The notes under the pieces are model-generated. The model was given only the letters and a program-made list of their open reading frames with translations, searched no databases and had not been told where the DNA came from. This document shows positions 9,187-18,569 of a stretch of DNA of 64,000 bases, in pieces (the stretch's first letter is position 1; each line of letters opens with the position of its first letter). The position numbers and the translations under genes are program-made. Source of the DNA: Pseudomonas rhizophila (GTDB lineage Bacteria > Pseudomonadota > Gammaproteobacteria > Pseudomonadales > Pseudomonadaceae); contig NZ_CP024081.1 of NCBI RefSeq assembly GCF_003033885.1, positions 3,782,554 to 3,846,553 of the forward strand, given 5' to 3'.

Positions 9187-9245
9187 TTCCGCTTTCGTTG
9201 ATAAAACGAGGTGTACTGCTCAATTTTCTGGCAGCGGGGAAACGC

Positions 9246-10301
9246 CTACAGGCCTTGCTGCAGCGCCGGATCATCGGGGTTGAGTTGCTCCAGTTGCGCC
9301 AACAGGATCTGCACATTCTGCAACTGCCCGGACTCCTTCCAGTAGTTGATCAGCAGCACCCGCGCCCTGCGATCAGCCGGGTAGCGCTGGACGATTTCCT
9401 GTAACTGTTTCTGCGCCGCTTCCAGTTCCTGTTCGGCATACAAGGTGGTTGCCAGGTCATAACGGTAATGTCGGTTTTCGGGCTCAAGCTCCACGGCTTT
9501 TGCCAAACCAAGCAGCGCGTACTCCGCCTGGCCATGGTGCAGCAGCCACAGACCCAATGCATGTTGCAGATAAGCCGACTCCGGCTGGTTTTTCAACTGT
9601 TGGGCAAGCAACTGACGTGCAGCGTCGGCCTGGCCCTGTTTGTCCAGCACGTCGATCTGCATGACCAGCGCTGGCAGGTTGTCCGGTTGCAGGCGCAGGA
9701 CTTGTTCCAGCGCCAACTGAGCCTTTTTCAGTTCAGCGTTATGCAGATGCAGCCGGGCCAGCTGATAGTGGGACTCGGCGGTTGGTGGACCGTCTTCAAG
9801 CATCTGCTCCCACATACCGATGACAAGCTGCATAGGCCCGAAGTACAAACCAAGCTCATCCGGCGATAGGCCCAGCAACGCGTTCACTGCGGCGAAGCGG
9901 ACGCTTGGGTCTTGATCTTCGAGCAACGGCCCCAGCAACAGGCTGCGTTGGCCGGTTGGCACCAGCCCGCTGATGCTGCCGATGGCCGCTCGACGCACAT
10001 CCGGCGACTCGCTGTGCAGGTCCGCGTCCGCCAGTTTCAGGGCTTGGGGGCTTGGGTAGTTCGGTAGCTCGGCGTGCAGCCATACCCGGCGCTTGGGCGA
10101 CAGGTCCGGGCGACCCAATTGCTGATAGAGCATCCGCGCCGCCCCTGGCTGCCCATTGCGTGCGTGCTCAAGGGCTTCACTGTAGCCACGCTTGATTGCC
10201 TCGGGAATTTGCGGCGTGGTGCTGCGTAGCCACATTGCGACTAGACCGATTACCAACAGGACAGACAGGCTGAGCAACAGATAGCGGCGAGGCGAGGGCA
10301 T
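9246..10301 (-). CDS. Membrane-anchored TPR/HEAT-like repeat protein
   Basis: A 351-residue protein with an N-terminal transmembrane anchor (YLLLSLSVLLVIGLVAMWL) and the rest probably periplasmic. The middle (about 95-160) has HEAT-like helices (SPDVRRAAIGSI, DPSVRFAAVNALLGL), and the C-terminal half has tetratricopeptide repeats (SHYQLARLHLHNAELKKAQ, YLQHALGLWLLHHGQAEYA, HYRYDLATTLYAEQELEAA). These folds mediate protein contacts and give no enzymatic clue. It lies upstream of the KaiC-kinase pair on the same strand with a gap of about 150 bases containing a palindrome, so a shared role is possible but not shown. Confidence 0.85.
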   Translation of the reverse strand: MPSPRRYLLLSLSVLLVIGLVAMWLRSTTPQIPEAIKRGYSEALEHARNGQPGAARMLYQQLGRPDLSPKRRVWLHAELPNYPSPQALKLADADLHSESPDVRRAAIGSISGLVPTGQRSLLLGPLLEDQDPSVRFAAVNALLGLSPDELGLYFGPMQLVIGMWEQMLEDGPPTAESHYQLARLHLHNAELKKAQLALEQVLRLQPDNLPALVMQIDVLDKQGQADAARQLLAQQLKNQPESAYLQHALGLWLLHHGQAEYALLGLAKAVELEPENRHYRYDLATTLYAEQELEAAQKQLQEIVQRYPADRRARVLLINYWKESGQLQNVQILLAQLEQLNPDDPALQQGL

Positions 10302-10390
10302 GCAGGTAGTCCATAACCAGGAAGCGTGAAATGCCGCAAGCTTCGGTCAGGTGCGGGCTTGAGTCAAACCTTGAAAGAATCTGCAGATAA

Positions 10391-10486
10391 CCCGGTGGGA
10401 GCGAGCCTGCTCGCGATAGCGGTATATCAGTTGGCATTTGAGTTGACTGACCCAGCGCCATCGCGAGCAGGCTCGCTCCCACCGGG
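10391..10486. repeat. REPIN (inverted REP pair)
   Basis: Two 27-base arms, at 10391-10417 and 10460-10486, are exact reverse complements; each contains GTGGGAGCGAGCCTGCTCGC or its complement. This is the REP doublet arrangement common in fluorescent pseudomonads, mobilised by a RAYT transposase encoded elsewhere. It lies in the intergenic region between the divergently placed ends of the TPR gene promoter side and the oprN terminator. Confidence 0.9.
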
Positions 10487-10500
10487 CGTTTGCAGCAGGC

Positions 10501-10535
10501 AAAAAAAGCCCCGCGTCCAACATGGGAGGCGGGGC
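10501..10535 (-). terminator. Rho-independent terminator of mexEF-oprN
   Basis: On the minus strand a 7-bp GC stem (GCCCCGC at 10508-10514 pairing with GCGGGGC at 10529-10535) is followed by seven T residues (plus-strand A tract 10501-10507). It lies about 50 bases downstream of the oprN stop codon. Confidence 0.85.
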
Positions 10536-10587
10536 GAAAATTTGGTTGGTTGCGGCCAACCAAAGGAGCTCGGTTGAATGAGGTCGG

Positions 10588-12009
10588 TCAGTTGCTGGCT
10601 ACGGCTTCCGGTTGCCAGCCGCCGCCCAGGGCCTTGTAGATCGCGACAATGCCGCGATACAGGTCCACTTCGGCCTGGGCCTGAGTGTCCTCGGCGGCCA
10701 GGCGCTCACGTTGGGCATCCAACAGGACGAGGAAATCCTCGGTGCCTTCGCGATAGCGGACTTCAGCCAGATCAGCGGCGGCTCGACTCGATTCGCTCTG
10801 CCGGATCAGCGAAATCAGGCGTTGCTGGCGCTTGCCGTAGTCGCTGAAGGCATTTTCCGATTCCTCCAGGGCCAGCAGCACTTGCTGTTCGTAGGTCGCC
10901 AAGGCGCCGTCCGCCTCAGCGTCGGCACCGCGCAGACGCGCCCGCACACTGCCCAAATCGAAGGCAGCCCAGGTGATGCTTGGCCCCAGCGCCCAGGCAT
11001 TGGCCGCCGATGAGCCGATCTGCGAACCGCGTCCGGCGGTAAAGCCCAGGAAACCGCTGAGGCTGACCCGTGGGAACAGATCGGCCTTGGCCACGCCAAT
11101 GCGCGCAGTGGCGGCAGCGAGTTGGCGCTCGGCGCTGAGAATGTCCGGGCGACGTTGCAACAGTTCACCCGGATCGCCAATCGGCAGGGCCTTGGCGATG
11201 GCCGGCAGCTGTTTGGGACTCAGGTCCACACTCAGTTTGTCCGGGCGCTCACCCAGCAAGGTAGCGATGCGGTTGCGCTGGCGTACCTGTTCGGCCTGCA
11301 ACTGCGGCACGCTGGCTTCGACCGAGGCCAGGCGCGCATCGGCACGGACCACGTCGAGCTGATCGCCGACGCCGGCATCACGCAGGCTTTCGGTGATCTT
11401 GCGCGACGCCTGCTGGTTCTCGAGGTTTGCCAGGGCGATTTTTTCCCGCAGTTGGGCGCCGCGCAGTTGACCGTAGGCGTCCACCAGTTCGGCGATCATT
11501 GTCACCTGCAACTGATAGAGATCGGCTTCGACCGCCTGCTGATCGGCATCGGTGGCTTCCAGGTTGCGCTGGATGCGCCCGAACAGATCCAGCTCCCAGG
11601 CCATGTCCAGGCCCAGGTCATAGCGTTCGGTGCTGACCCGGTCGGTGGTCTGCCCCGGAATCTGGCCTTTGCCCAGGTTGCTGCTGGCGCGGCTGGTGAT
11701 GGTCGGCATGACGTCATTGCTGGCGTCGTCGCGTATCGCTCGGGCCGCTCGCAAACGGGCGAACGCCACGCGTAACTCGCGGTTGCCCTCCAGGGAACGG
11801 GTGACCAGCGCGTTGAGCGTCGGGTCTTCGAACTGCTGCCACCAGATCCCTTCGAAACGGGCACGGTCGAAATTCTTCTGGCCGGCGGCACCGTCGGTGG
11901 CGGTGGTGATGTTCGCCGCCTCCGTTTGCGGTGCCTTGTAGTCCGGGCCTACGGCGCAAGCACTCAAGGCCAGTACCAGCAGGCTCGGCACAAACACTTT
12001 CAAACTCAT
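10588..12009 (-). CDS. oprN: Outer membrane efflux lipoprotein of the MexEF system
   Basis: A 473-residue outer membrane factor of the NodT/OprM family. The signal peptide ends in a lipobox (LALSAC, Cys18), followed by AVGPDYKAP, which is characteristic of this family. Two repeats of long helices carry the typical GLDMAWELDLFGR and RRPDILSAERQLAAATARIGVAKADLFP motifs. It forms the TolC-like channel for the MexE-MexF pump. The ATG overlaps the mexF stop (ATGA), so it is the last gene of the operon, followed by a clear terminator. Confidence 0.93.
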   Translation of the reverse strand: MSLKVFVPSLLVLALSACAVGPDYKAPQTEAANITTATDGAAGQKNFDRARFEGIWWQQFEDPTLNALVTRSLEGNRELRVAFARLRAARAIRDDASNDVMPTITSRASSNLGKGQIPGQTTDRVSTERYDLGLDMAWELDLFGRIQRNLEATDADQQAVEADLYQLQVTMIAELVDAYGQLRGAQLREKIALANLENQQASRKITESLRDAGVGDQLDVVRADARLASVEASVPQLQAEQVRQRNRIATLLGERPDKLSVDLSPKQLPAIAKALPIGDPGELLQRRPDILSAERQLAAATARIGVAKADLFPRVSLSGFLGFTAGRGSQIGSSAANAWALGPSITWAAFDLGSVRARLRGADAEADGALATYEQQVLLALEESENAFSDYGKRQQRLISLIRQSESSRAAADLAEVRYREGTEDFLVLLDAQRERLAAEDTQAQAEVDLYRGIVAIYKALGGGWQPEAVASN

Positions 12010-15000
12010 TGTTGCGCCTCCAGTTTCAACGCCCGGGCCGCTTTGCGGGCCTCGCTGCGCTCGACGAAGTTGCGGATCAGTACATAGAACACTGGCGTGA
12101 GCAGCAGACCGAAGAAGGTCACCCCGAGCATGCCCGAGAACACCGCGACACCCATGGCATGGCGCATTTCAGCACCTGCACCGCTGGAGAAGACCAACGG
12201 CACCACGCCCATGATGAACGCGAAGGAGGTCATCAGGATCGGCCGCAGACGCAGGCGGCAGGCCTCCAGCACCGCAGCCAGGGGGTTCATGCCCTCGAGC
12301 TGTTTATCCTTGGCGAACTCAACGATCAGAATGGCGTTCTTACAGGCAAGCCCCACCAGTACGATCAATCCGATCTGGGTAAAGATGTTGTTGTCGCCGC
12401 CGGAAAGAATTACCCCGGTAATGGCCGACAGCAGGGTCATCGGTACGATCAGGATCACCGCCAGCGGCAAGCTCCAGCTTTCGTACTGTGCCGCCAGCAC
12501 CAGGAACGCCAGCAGGACACAGAGCGGGAACACGAACAGCGCGGTATTGCCCGAGAGAATCTGCTGGTACGTCAGGTCGGTCCACTCGTAAGTCATGCCG
12601 TTGGGCAATTCGTCCTTGAGCAGTTTCTCGATGGCTTTTTCAGCCTGGCCGGAACTGTAGCCCGGGGCAGCGGCACCGTTGATTTCCGCAGTGATGAAGC
12701 CGTTGTAGTGCATTACGCGGTCAGGTCCCGAGGTGTCGCTGACCTTGATGAAGGTCGCCAGCGGGATCATCTCGCCACGGTTGTTGCGCACCTTGAGCTG
12801 GCCAATCTGGTCCGACTCCAGGCGGAACTGTTGCTCGGCCTGAACGTTGACCTGATAGGTGCGGCCAAAGCGGTTGAAGTCGTTGGCATACAGCGAGCCC
12901 AGGTAGATCTGCAGGGTGTCGAAGATGTCACTGACGGCCACGCCGTGGGTCTTGGCTTTTTCACGATCGATGGCGGCATCGACCTGCGGCACGTTCACCG
13001 TGTAGCTGGTGAACAGCCCGGCCAGTTCCGGCACGTTGTGGCTCTTGGTGATGATGTTCATGGTTTCTTTGTACAGCTCGTCGTAGCCCAGGTTGCCCCG
13101 GTCTTCGATTTGCAGACGGAAACCACCGATCGTGCCCAGGCCCTGTACCGGCGGCGGCGGGAAGATCGCCATGTAGGCTTCCTGGATTTCCGAGTACTGG
13201 CCGTTCAAGGCCCCGGCAATGGCCCCGGCAGACATGCTGGGGTCCTTGCGCTCGTCGAAGGGCTTGAGGGTGACGAACACGATGCCGGCGTTCGGACTAT
13301 TGGTGAAGCCGTTGATCGACAGGCCAGGGAAGGCCACGGCGCTTTCGACGCCCGGCTGCTTGAGGGCCATGTCCGACATACGCTTGATCACGTCTTCGGT
13401 GCGGTCCAGGCTCGCGGCATCCGGCAGTTGGGCAAAGGCCACCAGGTATTGCTTGTCCTGGCCGGGTACGAAACCGGTCGGGGTGTTGGAGAACCCGAAG
13501 AACGTCAGCACCATCAGGCCTGCGTACACCAGCAGGGCGATGCCGCTGCTGCGGATCACGCGGCCAACTGTGCCCACGTAGCTGTGACTGGCACGGTCGA
13601 AGAAGCGGTTGAACGGACGGAACAGCCAGCCACCGAATATCTTGTCCAGGAACCTGGAAAAACGGTCCTTGGGCGCGTCATGACTCTTGAGCAGCACTGC
13701 GGCCAGGGCTGGCGACAGGGTCAGGGAGTTGAATGCCGAGATCACCGTGGAAATGGCAATGGTCAAAGCAAACTGCTTATAGAACTGCCCGGTCAAGCCA
13801 CTGATGAACGCCGCCGGTACGAATACCGCGCACAACACCAGGGCGGTAGCGATGATCGGGCCGGTCACTTCGCCCATGGCGCGTTTGGTGGCTTCCACCG
13901 GAGTCAGTCCCAAGCCGATGTTGCGTTCGACGTTCTCCACCACCACGATGGCGTCGTCCACCACGATACCGATCGCCAGTACCAGCCCGAACAGCGAGAG
14001 CGCGTTCAGCGAGAAGCCGAACAGATGCATCACGGCAAACGTACCGATAAGCGACACCGGCACGGCCACCAGCGGAATGATCGAGGCGCGCCAGGTCTGC
14101 AGGAACAGGATCACCACCAGTACCACGAGGATCAGCGCTTCGAAGAGGGTGTGAACCACCGCCTCGATGGAGCCGCGCACGAAGATCGTCGGGTCATAGA
14201 CGATGCTGTAATCCATTCCCGCCGGGAAGTTCTGCTTGAGTTCGTCCATCTTGGCGCGAACATCGTTGGAAATCTGGATGGCGTTGGAGCCGGGGCGCTG
14301 GAAGATCGGGATCGCCACCGCCGGCTGGTTGTCGAGCAATGAGCGCAGGGCGTATTGACTGGAGCCCAACTCCACTCGTGCGATGTCTTTGAGGCGGGTA
14401 ATTTCACCGTCCTCGCCGGAACGGATAATGATGTTTTCGAACTCTTCCTCATTCACCAGGCGCCCCTGGGTGTTGATCGAGAGCTGGAATGCCTGGGCAT
14501 TGGGTGCCGGAGGCGCGCCCAGGGCACCGGCGGCGACCTGACGGTTCTGTTCGCGGATGGCGGTGACCACGTCGGTGGCGGTCAGGTTACGCGAAGCAGT
14601 CTTGTTCGGGTCAAGCCAGACCCGCAGGGAATAGTCCCCCATGCCGAATAGCTGCACATCACCCACACCGCCCAGGCGCGCCAGCTCATCCTTGATGTTG
14701 AGCAGGGCATAGTTGGACAGGTAAAGCATGTCGTAGCGCTGGTCCGGCGAGGTCAAGTGCACAACCATGGTCAGGTCGGGCGATGCCTTGTCCACCGTGA
14801 TGCCGATCCGGGTGACTTCTTCCGGCAACTTGGGTTCAGTCCGCGTGACGCGGTTCTGCACCTGCACCTGGGCGTTGTCCAGGTCGGTGCCCAGCGCGAA
14901 GGTGATGGTGAGGGTGATCTTGCCATCTGCGGTGGATTGCGAGGACATGTACAGCATGTTCTCGACGCCGGTGATGGCTTGCTCCAGGGGAGCGGCTACG

Positions 15001-15185
15001 GTTTCGCCGATGACCTTGGGGTTGGCGCCCGGGAAGTTGGCGCGCACGACCACGGTCGGCGGCACGACTTCCGGGTATTCGCTGATCGGCAACTGGAACA
15101 GTGAGATGGCGCCGGCGATCAGGATCAGCAGCGAAAGCACCGCTGCGAAGATCGGCCGCGAAATGAAGAACTGGGAAAATTTCAT
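12006..15185 (-). CDS. mexF: RND multidrug efflux transporter, inner membrane pump
   Basis: A 1059-residue HAE1-family RND transporter with the twelve-helix, two-periplasmic-loop layout. It closely follows my recollection of P. aeruginosa MexF (FFISRPIFAAVLSLLILIAG at the N-terminus, GANPKVIGETVAAPLEQ). The proton-relay aspartates are in TM4 (GIVVDDAIVVVEN) and the lysine in TM10 (GLACKNAILIVEF). MexF homologues export fluoroquinolones, chloramphenicol, trimethoprim and quorum-sensing precursors; here the substrate range is inferred from that identity. Only 15 bases separate it from mexE, and it overlaps oprN. Confidence 0.96.
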   Translation of the reverse strand: MKFSQFFISRPIFAAVLSLLILIAGAISLFQLPISEYPEVVPPTVVVRANFPGANPKVIGETVAAPLEQAITGVENMLYMSSQSTADGKITLTITFALGTDLDNAQVQVQNRVTRTEPKLPEEVTRIGITVDKASPDLTMVVHLTSPDQRYDMLYLSNYALLNIKDELARLGGVGDVQLFGMGDYSLRVWLDPNKTASRNLTATDVVTAIREQNRQVAAGALGAPPAPNAQAFQLSINTQGRLVNEEEFENIIIRSGEDGEITRLKDIARVELGSSQYALRSLLDNQPAVAIPIFQRPGSNAIQISNDVRAKMDELKQNFPAGMDYSIVYDPTIFVRGSIEAVVHTLFEALILVVLVVILFLQTWRASIIPLVAVPVSLIGTFAVMHLFGFSLNALSLFGLVLAIGIVVDDAIVVVENVERNIGLGLTPVEATKRAMGEVTGPIIATALVLCAVFVPAAFISGLTGQFYKQFALTIAISTVISAFNSLTLSPALAAVLLKSHDAPKDRFSRFLDKIFGGWLFRPFNRFFDRASHSYVGTVGRVIRSSGIALLVYAGLMVLTFFGFSNTPTGFVPGQDKQYLVAFAQLPDAASLDRTEDVIKRMSDMALKQPGVESAVAFPGLSINGFTNSPNAGIVFVTLKPFDERKDPSMSAGAIAGALNGQYSEIQEAYMAIFPPPPVQGLGTIGGFRLQIEDRGNLGYDELYKETMNIITKSHNVPELAGLFTSYTVNVPQVDAAIDREKAKTHGVAVSDIFDTLQIYLGSLYANDFNRFGRTYQVNVQAEQQFRLESDQIGQLKVRNNRGEMIPLATFIKVSDTSGPDRVMHYNGFITAEINGAAAPGYSSGQAEKAIEKLLKDELPNGMTYEWTDLTYQQILSGNTALFVFPLCVLLAFLVLAAQYESWSLPLAVILIVPMTLLSAITGVILSGGDNNIFTQIGLIVLVGLACKNAILIVEFAKDKQLEGMNPLAAVLEACRLRLRPILMTSFAFIMGVVPLVFSSGAGAEMRHAMGVAVFSGMLGVTFFGLLLTPVFYVLIRNFVERSEARKAARALKLEAQQ

Positions 15186-15200
15186 CTTGAGTTCAGTCCC

Positions 15201-16454
15201 TTAACCGCGTGGGGTCGCTGCGGCCAGTTTGCCTGCCGATCCGGAAGCAGCCTTGGCAGGCGCGACTTGGGGCAGGTTGCTGGCTTCGAGCGCTTTTCGT
15301 TGTTGTGCCAGGGCGGCAATGGTTTCTTCGCTGGCCATCGGCACGGTTTCAGGCGTGACTGGTGTACCGGGGCGAGCGCGTTGCAGGCCCTTGACGATGA
15401 TGGTGTCGTCCTTGCTCAAGCCGTTGCGCACGATGCGCAGGCCTTCGATCTTCGGTCCCAGCTCGACAGCGCGGTAGGCCGGCTTATTGTCGGCGTCCAT
15501 CACCAGCACGAATTTCTTGCCAAGGTCGGTGCCGACGGCTTCGTCGTTGATCAGCACGGCCGAGTAAGTGCCGCTGCCCACCAGTTTCAGCCGGGCATAC
15601 AGCCCAGGGGTGTAGGCGCCATCCTTGTTGTCGAACACCGCGCGACCACGAATGGTACCGGTCTGTGGATTGACCTGGTTGTCGATGAAATTCATATGGC
15701 CCAGGTGCGGATTACCTTCCTCGTTGGACAGGCCCATGTAGACCGGAGTGGCCTGACCACGCTGGCCTTCGCGGGCGAGGCGGGTGTACTTGAGGAAGAC
15801 GCGCTCGTCGGCATCGAAGTAGGCGTAGACCTTGTCGGTGGACACCACGCTGGTGAGCGGCGTGACATCGGCGGTCACCAGGTTGCCGGCGGTGATGTCC
15901 GCCCGGCTGACGCGACCGCTGATAGGCGAAGTGACCCGGGTGAAGCTCAGGTTCAGTTTGGCCAGGTCCAGTTGTGCCTGGATCGCCGCAGCGGCAGCGC
16001 GGGCTTCCTGGGCAGCACTGGTACGCGAATCTGCCAGCTCGGCGGAAATGGCATTGCTCAAGCGCAGGCGCTCGCCACGCTTGGCTTCGTTCTCGCTACG
16101 GGTAGCCGTCGCTCGGGCCTGGGACAACTGGGCTTCGAGGCGACGCACTTCAGCCTGGAAGGGACGCGGATCGATCTGGAACAACAGGTCGCCTTTCTTG
16201 ACCAGAGCGCCTTCGGTGAACGCTACGTTATCGATCTGTCCTGAAACGCGGGGTCGGATCTCAACGGTTTCAGGTGCCTCGAGGCGCCCGGTGAATTCGT
16301 CCCACTCGTTGACCGGCTGCTCCAGCACCTTGGCCACACTGACTTTGGCCGCCGGCATGGAAGCCGCCGTATCTGGGGTCTTGCCGCATGCACTCATCAC
16401 CAGCACCGCCATCAGTGCCAGGGGAAAGCGCAATTTTGAAAGTGAATATTCCAT
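15201..16454 (-). CDS. mexE: RND efflux periplasmic adaptor lipoprotein
   Basis: A membrane fusion protein of 417 residues. The chosen ATG at 16454 gives a short lipoprotein signal peptide with the lipobox VLVMSAC followed by GKTPDT, as in MexE; a longer in-frame start at 16544 would add 30 residues without signal-peptide character. The lipoyl/hairpin region (SGQIDNVAFTEGALVKKGDLLFQIDPRPF) and the coiled coil are clear, as is the beta-barrel. First gene of mexEF-oprN. A MexT-like box lies 76 bases upstream of the start. Confidence 0.95.
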   Translation of the reverse strand: MEYSLSKLRFPLALMAVLVMSACGKTPDTAASMPAAKVSVAKVLEQPVNEWDEFTGRLEAPETVEIRPRVSGQIDNVAFTEGALVKKGDLLFQIDPRPFQAEVRRLEAQLSQARATATRSENEAKRGERLRLSNAISAELADSRTSAAQEARAAAAAIQAQLDLAKLNLSFTRVTSPISGRVSRADITAGNLVTADVTPLTSVVSTDKVYAYFDADERVFLKYTRLAREGQRGQATPVYMGLSNEEGNPHLGHMNFIDNQVNPQTGTIRGRAVFDNKDGAYTPGLYARLKLVGSGTYSAVLINDEAVGTDLGKKFVLVMDADNKPAYRAVELGPKIEGLRIVRNGLSKDDTIIVKGLQRARPGTPVTPETVPMASEETIAALAQQRKALEASNLPQVAPAKAASGSAGKLAAATPRG

Positions 16455-16530
16455 GGATAGCATCCGCCAAGAGTATTGAGATGGGCGGATGATGCGTGGG
16501 GAGGCGGTGAGGCACGAATCGAATGAAGCA

Positions 16531-16554
16531 AAGGTAACTATCATTCGGAATGAT
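16531..16554 (-). promoter_or_regulatory. Candidate MexT operator upstream of mexE
   Basis: On the minus strand the site reads ATCA-TTCCG-AATGAT-AGTT-ACCTT, which fits the spacing of the recalled MexT consensus ATCA(N5)GTCGAT(N4)ACYAT exactly: 4/4 in the first block, 3/6 in the middle and 4/5 in the last. It is 76 bases upstream of the mexE start. A sister site with the same offset lies upstream of mexS. Confidence 0.7.
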
Positions 16555-16662
16555 ATAAGACATCGCCCAGCGCTCTAGCTGAGGGCTTTCGTTAGGCGGC
16601 TATCAATTGCGTTGATGTCCCTTCAGGTTGCCAGATGCACCGAATTACCTGCGTGAAGAACG

Positions 16663-17427
16663 CTACTGCGGCAGATAGCGGTCATGGATGCGCTGGATTT
16701 CGCCGCTGGCGCGAAGGCTTTCAACGGCCGCCCGCAGCTTCTTGACCATTTTCGGGGAGCACCGTTTGGAGCAGGCCAGATAGAGATCGGCACTGCTATT
16801 GACCGGGCTCATGAGCAGTTCGCGCTTGGACACCTTGGGCCAGATATACCGACTCTCAGGGACGCCGTTGAACCAAGCGTCGATACGTCCCATCAAGAGC
16901 ATCTGGGCGGGGTTGTCGCCAATGACCAGCGGGTAGATCTGCTCATCGCTGAACCCTTCGGTGCGCAGGATCTCCTGCTGCGCACTTCCCAGGCCGACGC
17001 CGATCTTGCGGTAGGTTTGCCGGGCTTCGGCGAAACTGCTCACTTGCCGGTCGAGGGTGAAGAAGGCGCGTTCCATGGGCATGACCGACGCGATCCAGGT
17101 AAAGCGATCCTCGCGTTCCGGCGTGCGCGACAGGGGCGCGATCAGGTGATTGCGCTGTTCGCTGACGTGTTTCTGTGAGCGGGCCCAAGGAAGGATATGG
17201 AACTGCACGGTATACCCGGCCTTGGTCATGGCCGCTACGGCAACATCGCCGACAATTCCGTGCCCCTTGGGGTCATCGACAAACGTCAACGGCGGCGCGT
17301 CCAGAATGTGCAGTTCAATCGTCAAAGGTGCGGCGTAGGCGCTACAGACAATCAGCGTCGGCAGCACCAGGCATAGGCGCGAGAGTGCTTTGGTACGGCC
17401 TTCCAATACGCGTTTGATCCGGCTCAT
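16663..17427 (-). CDS. Periplasmic solute-binding-like protein (SBP_bac_3 type)
   Basis: About 254 residues with a signal peptide (LCLVLPTLIVCSAYA) and a family 3 substrate-binding fold: IELHILDAPPLTFVDDPKGHGIVGDV at the start, the PWARSQKHV segment, and a C-terminal GEIQRIHDRYLP helix. Such proteins bind amino acids or related small molecules. There is no transporter permease or ATPase next to it, so it may be an orphan binding or sensing protein. I chose the ATG at 17427 (TGAAG eight bases upstream); starts at 17445 and 17490 are also in frame. It lies upstream of mexE on the same strand but is separated by more than 200 bases with a promoter element. Confidence 0.85.
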   Translation of the reverse strand: MSRIKRVLEGRTKALSRLCLVLPTLIVCSAYAAPLTIELHILDAPPLTFVDDPKGHGIVGDVAVAAMTKAGYTVQFHILPWARSQKHVSEQRNHLIAPLSRTPEREDRFTWIASVMPMERAFFTLDRQVSSFAEARQTYRKIGVGLGSAQQEILRTEGFSDEQIYPLVIGDNPAQMLLMGRIDAWFNGVPESRYIWPKVSKRELLMSPVNSSADLYLACSKRCSPKMVKKLRAAVESLRASGEIQRIHDRYLPQ

Positions 17428-17591
17428 GATCGATACTTCAGGCATTGAAAGTGATGCGCCATTCCAAACCCACGGCGCCAGAAACATCATCCTGCGATGT
17501 TCACCACGGCTTTTTTATTATTGCCTATCAACGCTGTCGGCCTGACTGCGTGTATCTGAAGGTATAGATCATTCGGTCGACAAAAGCTTTT

Positions 17592-18467
17592 TTACTCAGA
17601 ACCGGTACTGGCTTGTTCGGCAATCAGTTGAGCCAAAGTCCGCACCGGTTCGGTGAGGCTTTGTCCCGACCGATGCACCAGTCCGATATCCCGATGGAAG
17701 GTGTGCTGACCAAGGTCCAGGGCTCTGACACCCGCCGGCCAGTCATGGGCCGATGTTTGCGGGACCAATGCCACTCCCACACCGTTTTCAACCAGCTTGA
17801 TGATGGCCTCCAGCTCATCCAGTTCACACACCTCGCGCACGGTGAAATGCATTTGCCGCAGGAAACGATCCACCTGCCGGCCACCGAATGAAGCACGGTC
17901 ATATCGAATGAATGGAAGGCTGGAAAGGAGTGTCGCCCAATCTTCCCCCGGCACTTCGCGGGCAACGATCAATCGATACGGCTCAAGTGTCAGGGTCGTC
18001 CAGCGCAGGTCGCTCTGAAGCGAGAAGGGCGGACGGATGATGGCCGCCATGTCGATTTCGCCAGCGTCCACCAGATTGACCAGCTCCATCGACAGCCCCG
18101 GCAGCACCCGAGTACGGCACTGAGGGCATTGCTGATGGAACCTGGCCAAAGCGTCCGGCAAATAGGAACGCTGAACGGACGCAATGGCGCCGATGTTCAC
18201 CAGGACATTGGTCGCAAGTTCGGCGGTGCCACAGCCCAGATTGTCGTAGAGGCGCAGCAACTCTTGTGCCTGCAAGAGCACTTGGTGCCCCTTGCGGTTG
18301 AGGTGCGCCGAGCGTCCTTTCCTGTCGAATATTTCGAAGCCAAGCTGCGCCTCCAGACGCTGGATTTGCGCGCTCACGGCGGCCTGTGTGAGGCCGATCC
18401 TGTTCCCGGCCGCAGCGAAAGTGCCTTCCCGTGCGACGGCGAGGAGCGTCTTGAGTTCTTTAATCAT
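17592..18467 (-). CDS. LysR-family transcriptional regulator
   Basis: A 291-residue LysR protein with the N-terminal winged helix-turn-helix (FAAAGNRIGLTQAAVSAQI, FEIFDRKGRSAHLNRKG) and a C-terminal periplasmic-binding-type effector domain. It is divergent from the VOC-protein gene with only about 100 bases between them, so it most likely controls that gene and itself. Two palindromes lie in the gap. The effector is unknown. Confidence 0.92.
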   Translation of the reverse strand: MIKELKTLLAVAREGTFAAAGNRIGLTQAAVSAQIQRLEAQLGFEIFDRKGRSAHLNRKGHQVLLQAQELLRLYDNLGCGTAELATNVLVNIGAIASVQRSYLPDALARFHQQCPQCRTRVLPGLSMELVNLVDAGEIDMAAIIRPPFSLQSDLRWTTLTLEPYRLIVAREVPGEDWATLLSSLPFIRYDRASFGGRQVDRFLRQMHFTVREVCELDELEAIIKLVENGVGVALVPQTSAHDWPAGVRALDLGQHTFHRDIGLVHRSGQSLTEPVRTLAQLIAEQASTGSE

Positions 18468-18468
18468 T

Positions 18469-18485
18469 CACAAATATTAATTGTG
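18469..18485. promoter_or_regulatory. Candidate LysR operator (interrupted palindrome)
   Basis: CACAA at 18469-18473 and TTGTG at 18481-18485 form an inverted repeat with an AT-rich core (17 bases in all, a T-N11-A type geometry). It directly abuts the start codon of the LysR gene, suggesting autorepression. Confidence 0.45.
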
Positions 18486-18493
18486 TTTCTAAG

Positions 18494-18505
18494 CAATATA
18501 TATTG
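18494..18505. promoter_or_regulatory. 12-bp AT palindrome in divergent promoter
   Basis: CAATATATATTG is a perfect palindrome in the LysR/VOC intergenic region, about 65 bases upstream of the VOC start. It may be a second operator half or overlap a -10 element; the sequence alone cannot decide. Confidence 0.35.
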
Positions 18506-18569
18506 ATTTTTCCGCCTGTAGCGCCGCTCTACGATGGCCTCACCCAAAAAGCACAAAAAAGGAGTCCTG

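Noticed and set aside
11931..14342. An 803-codon open frame on the plus strand
   Set aside because: It is antisense to mexF and oprN, whose proteins are clearly recognisable; the frame is His/Gln/Arg-rich without known domains, as expected for the complement of GC-rich coding DNA.
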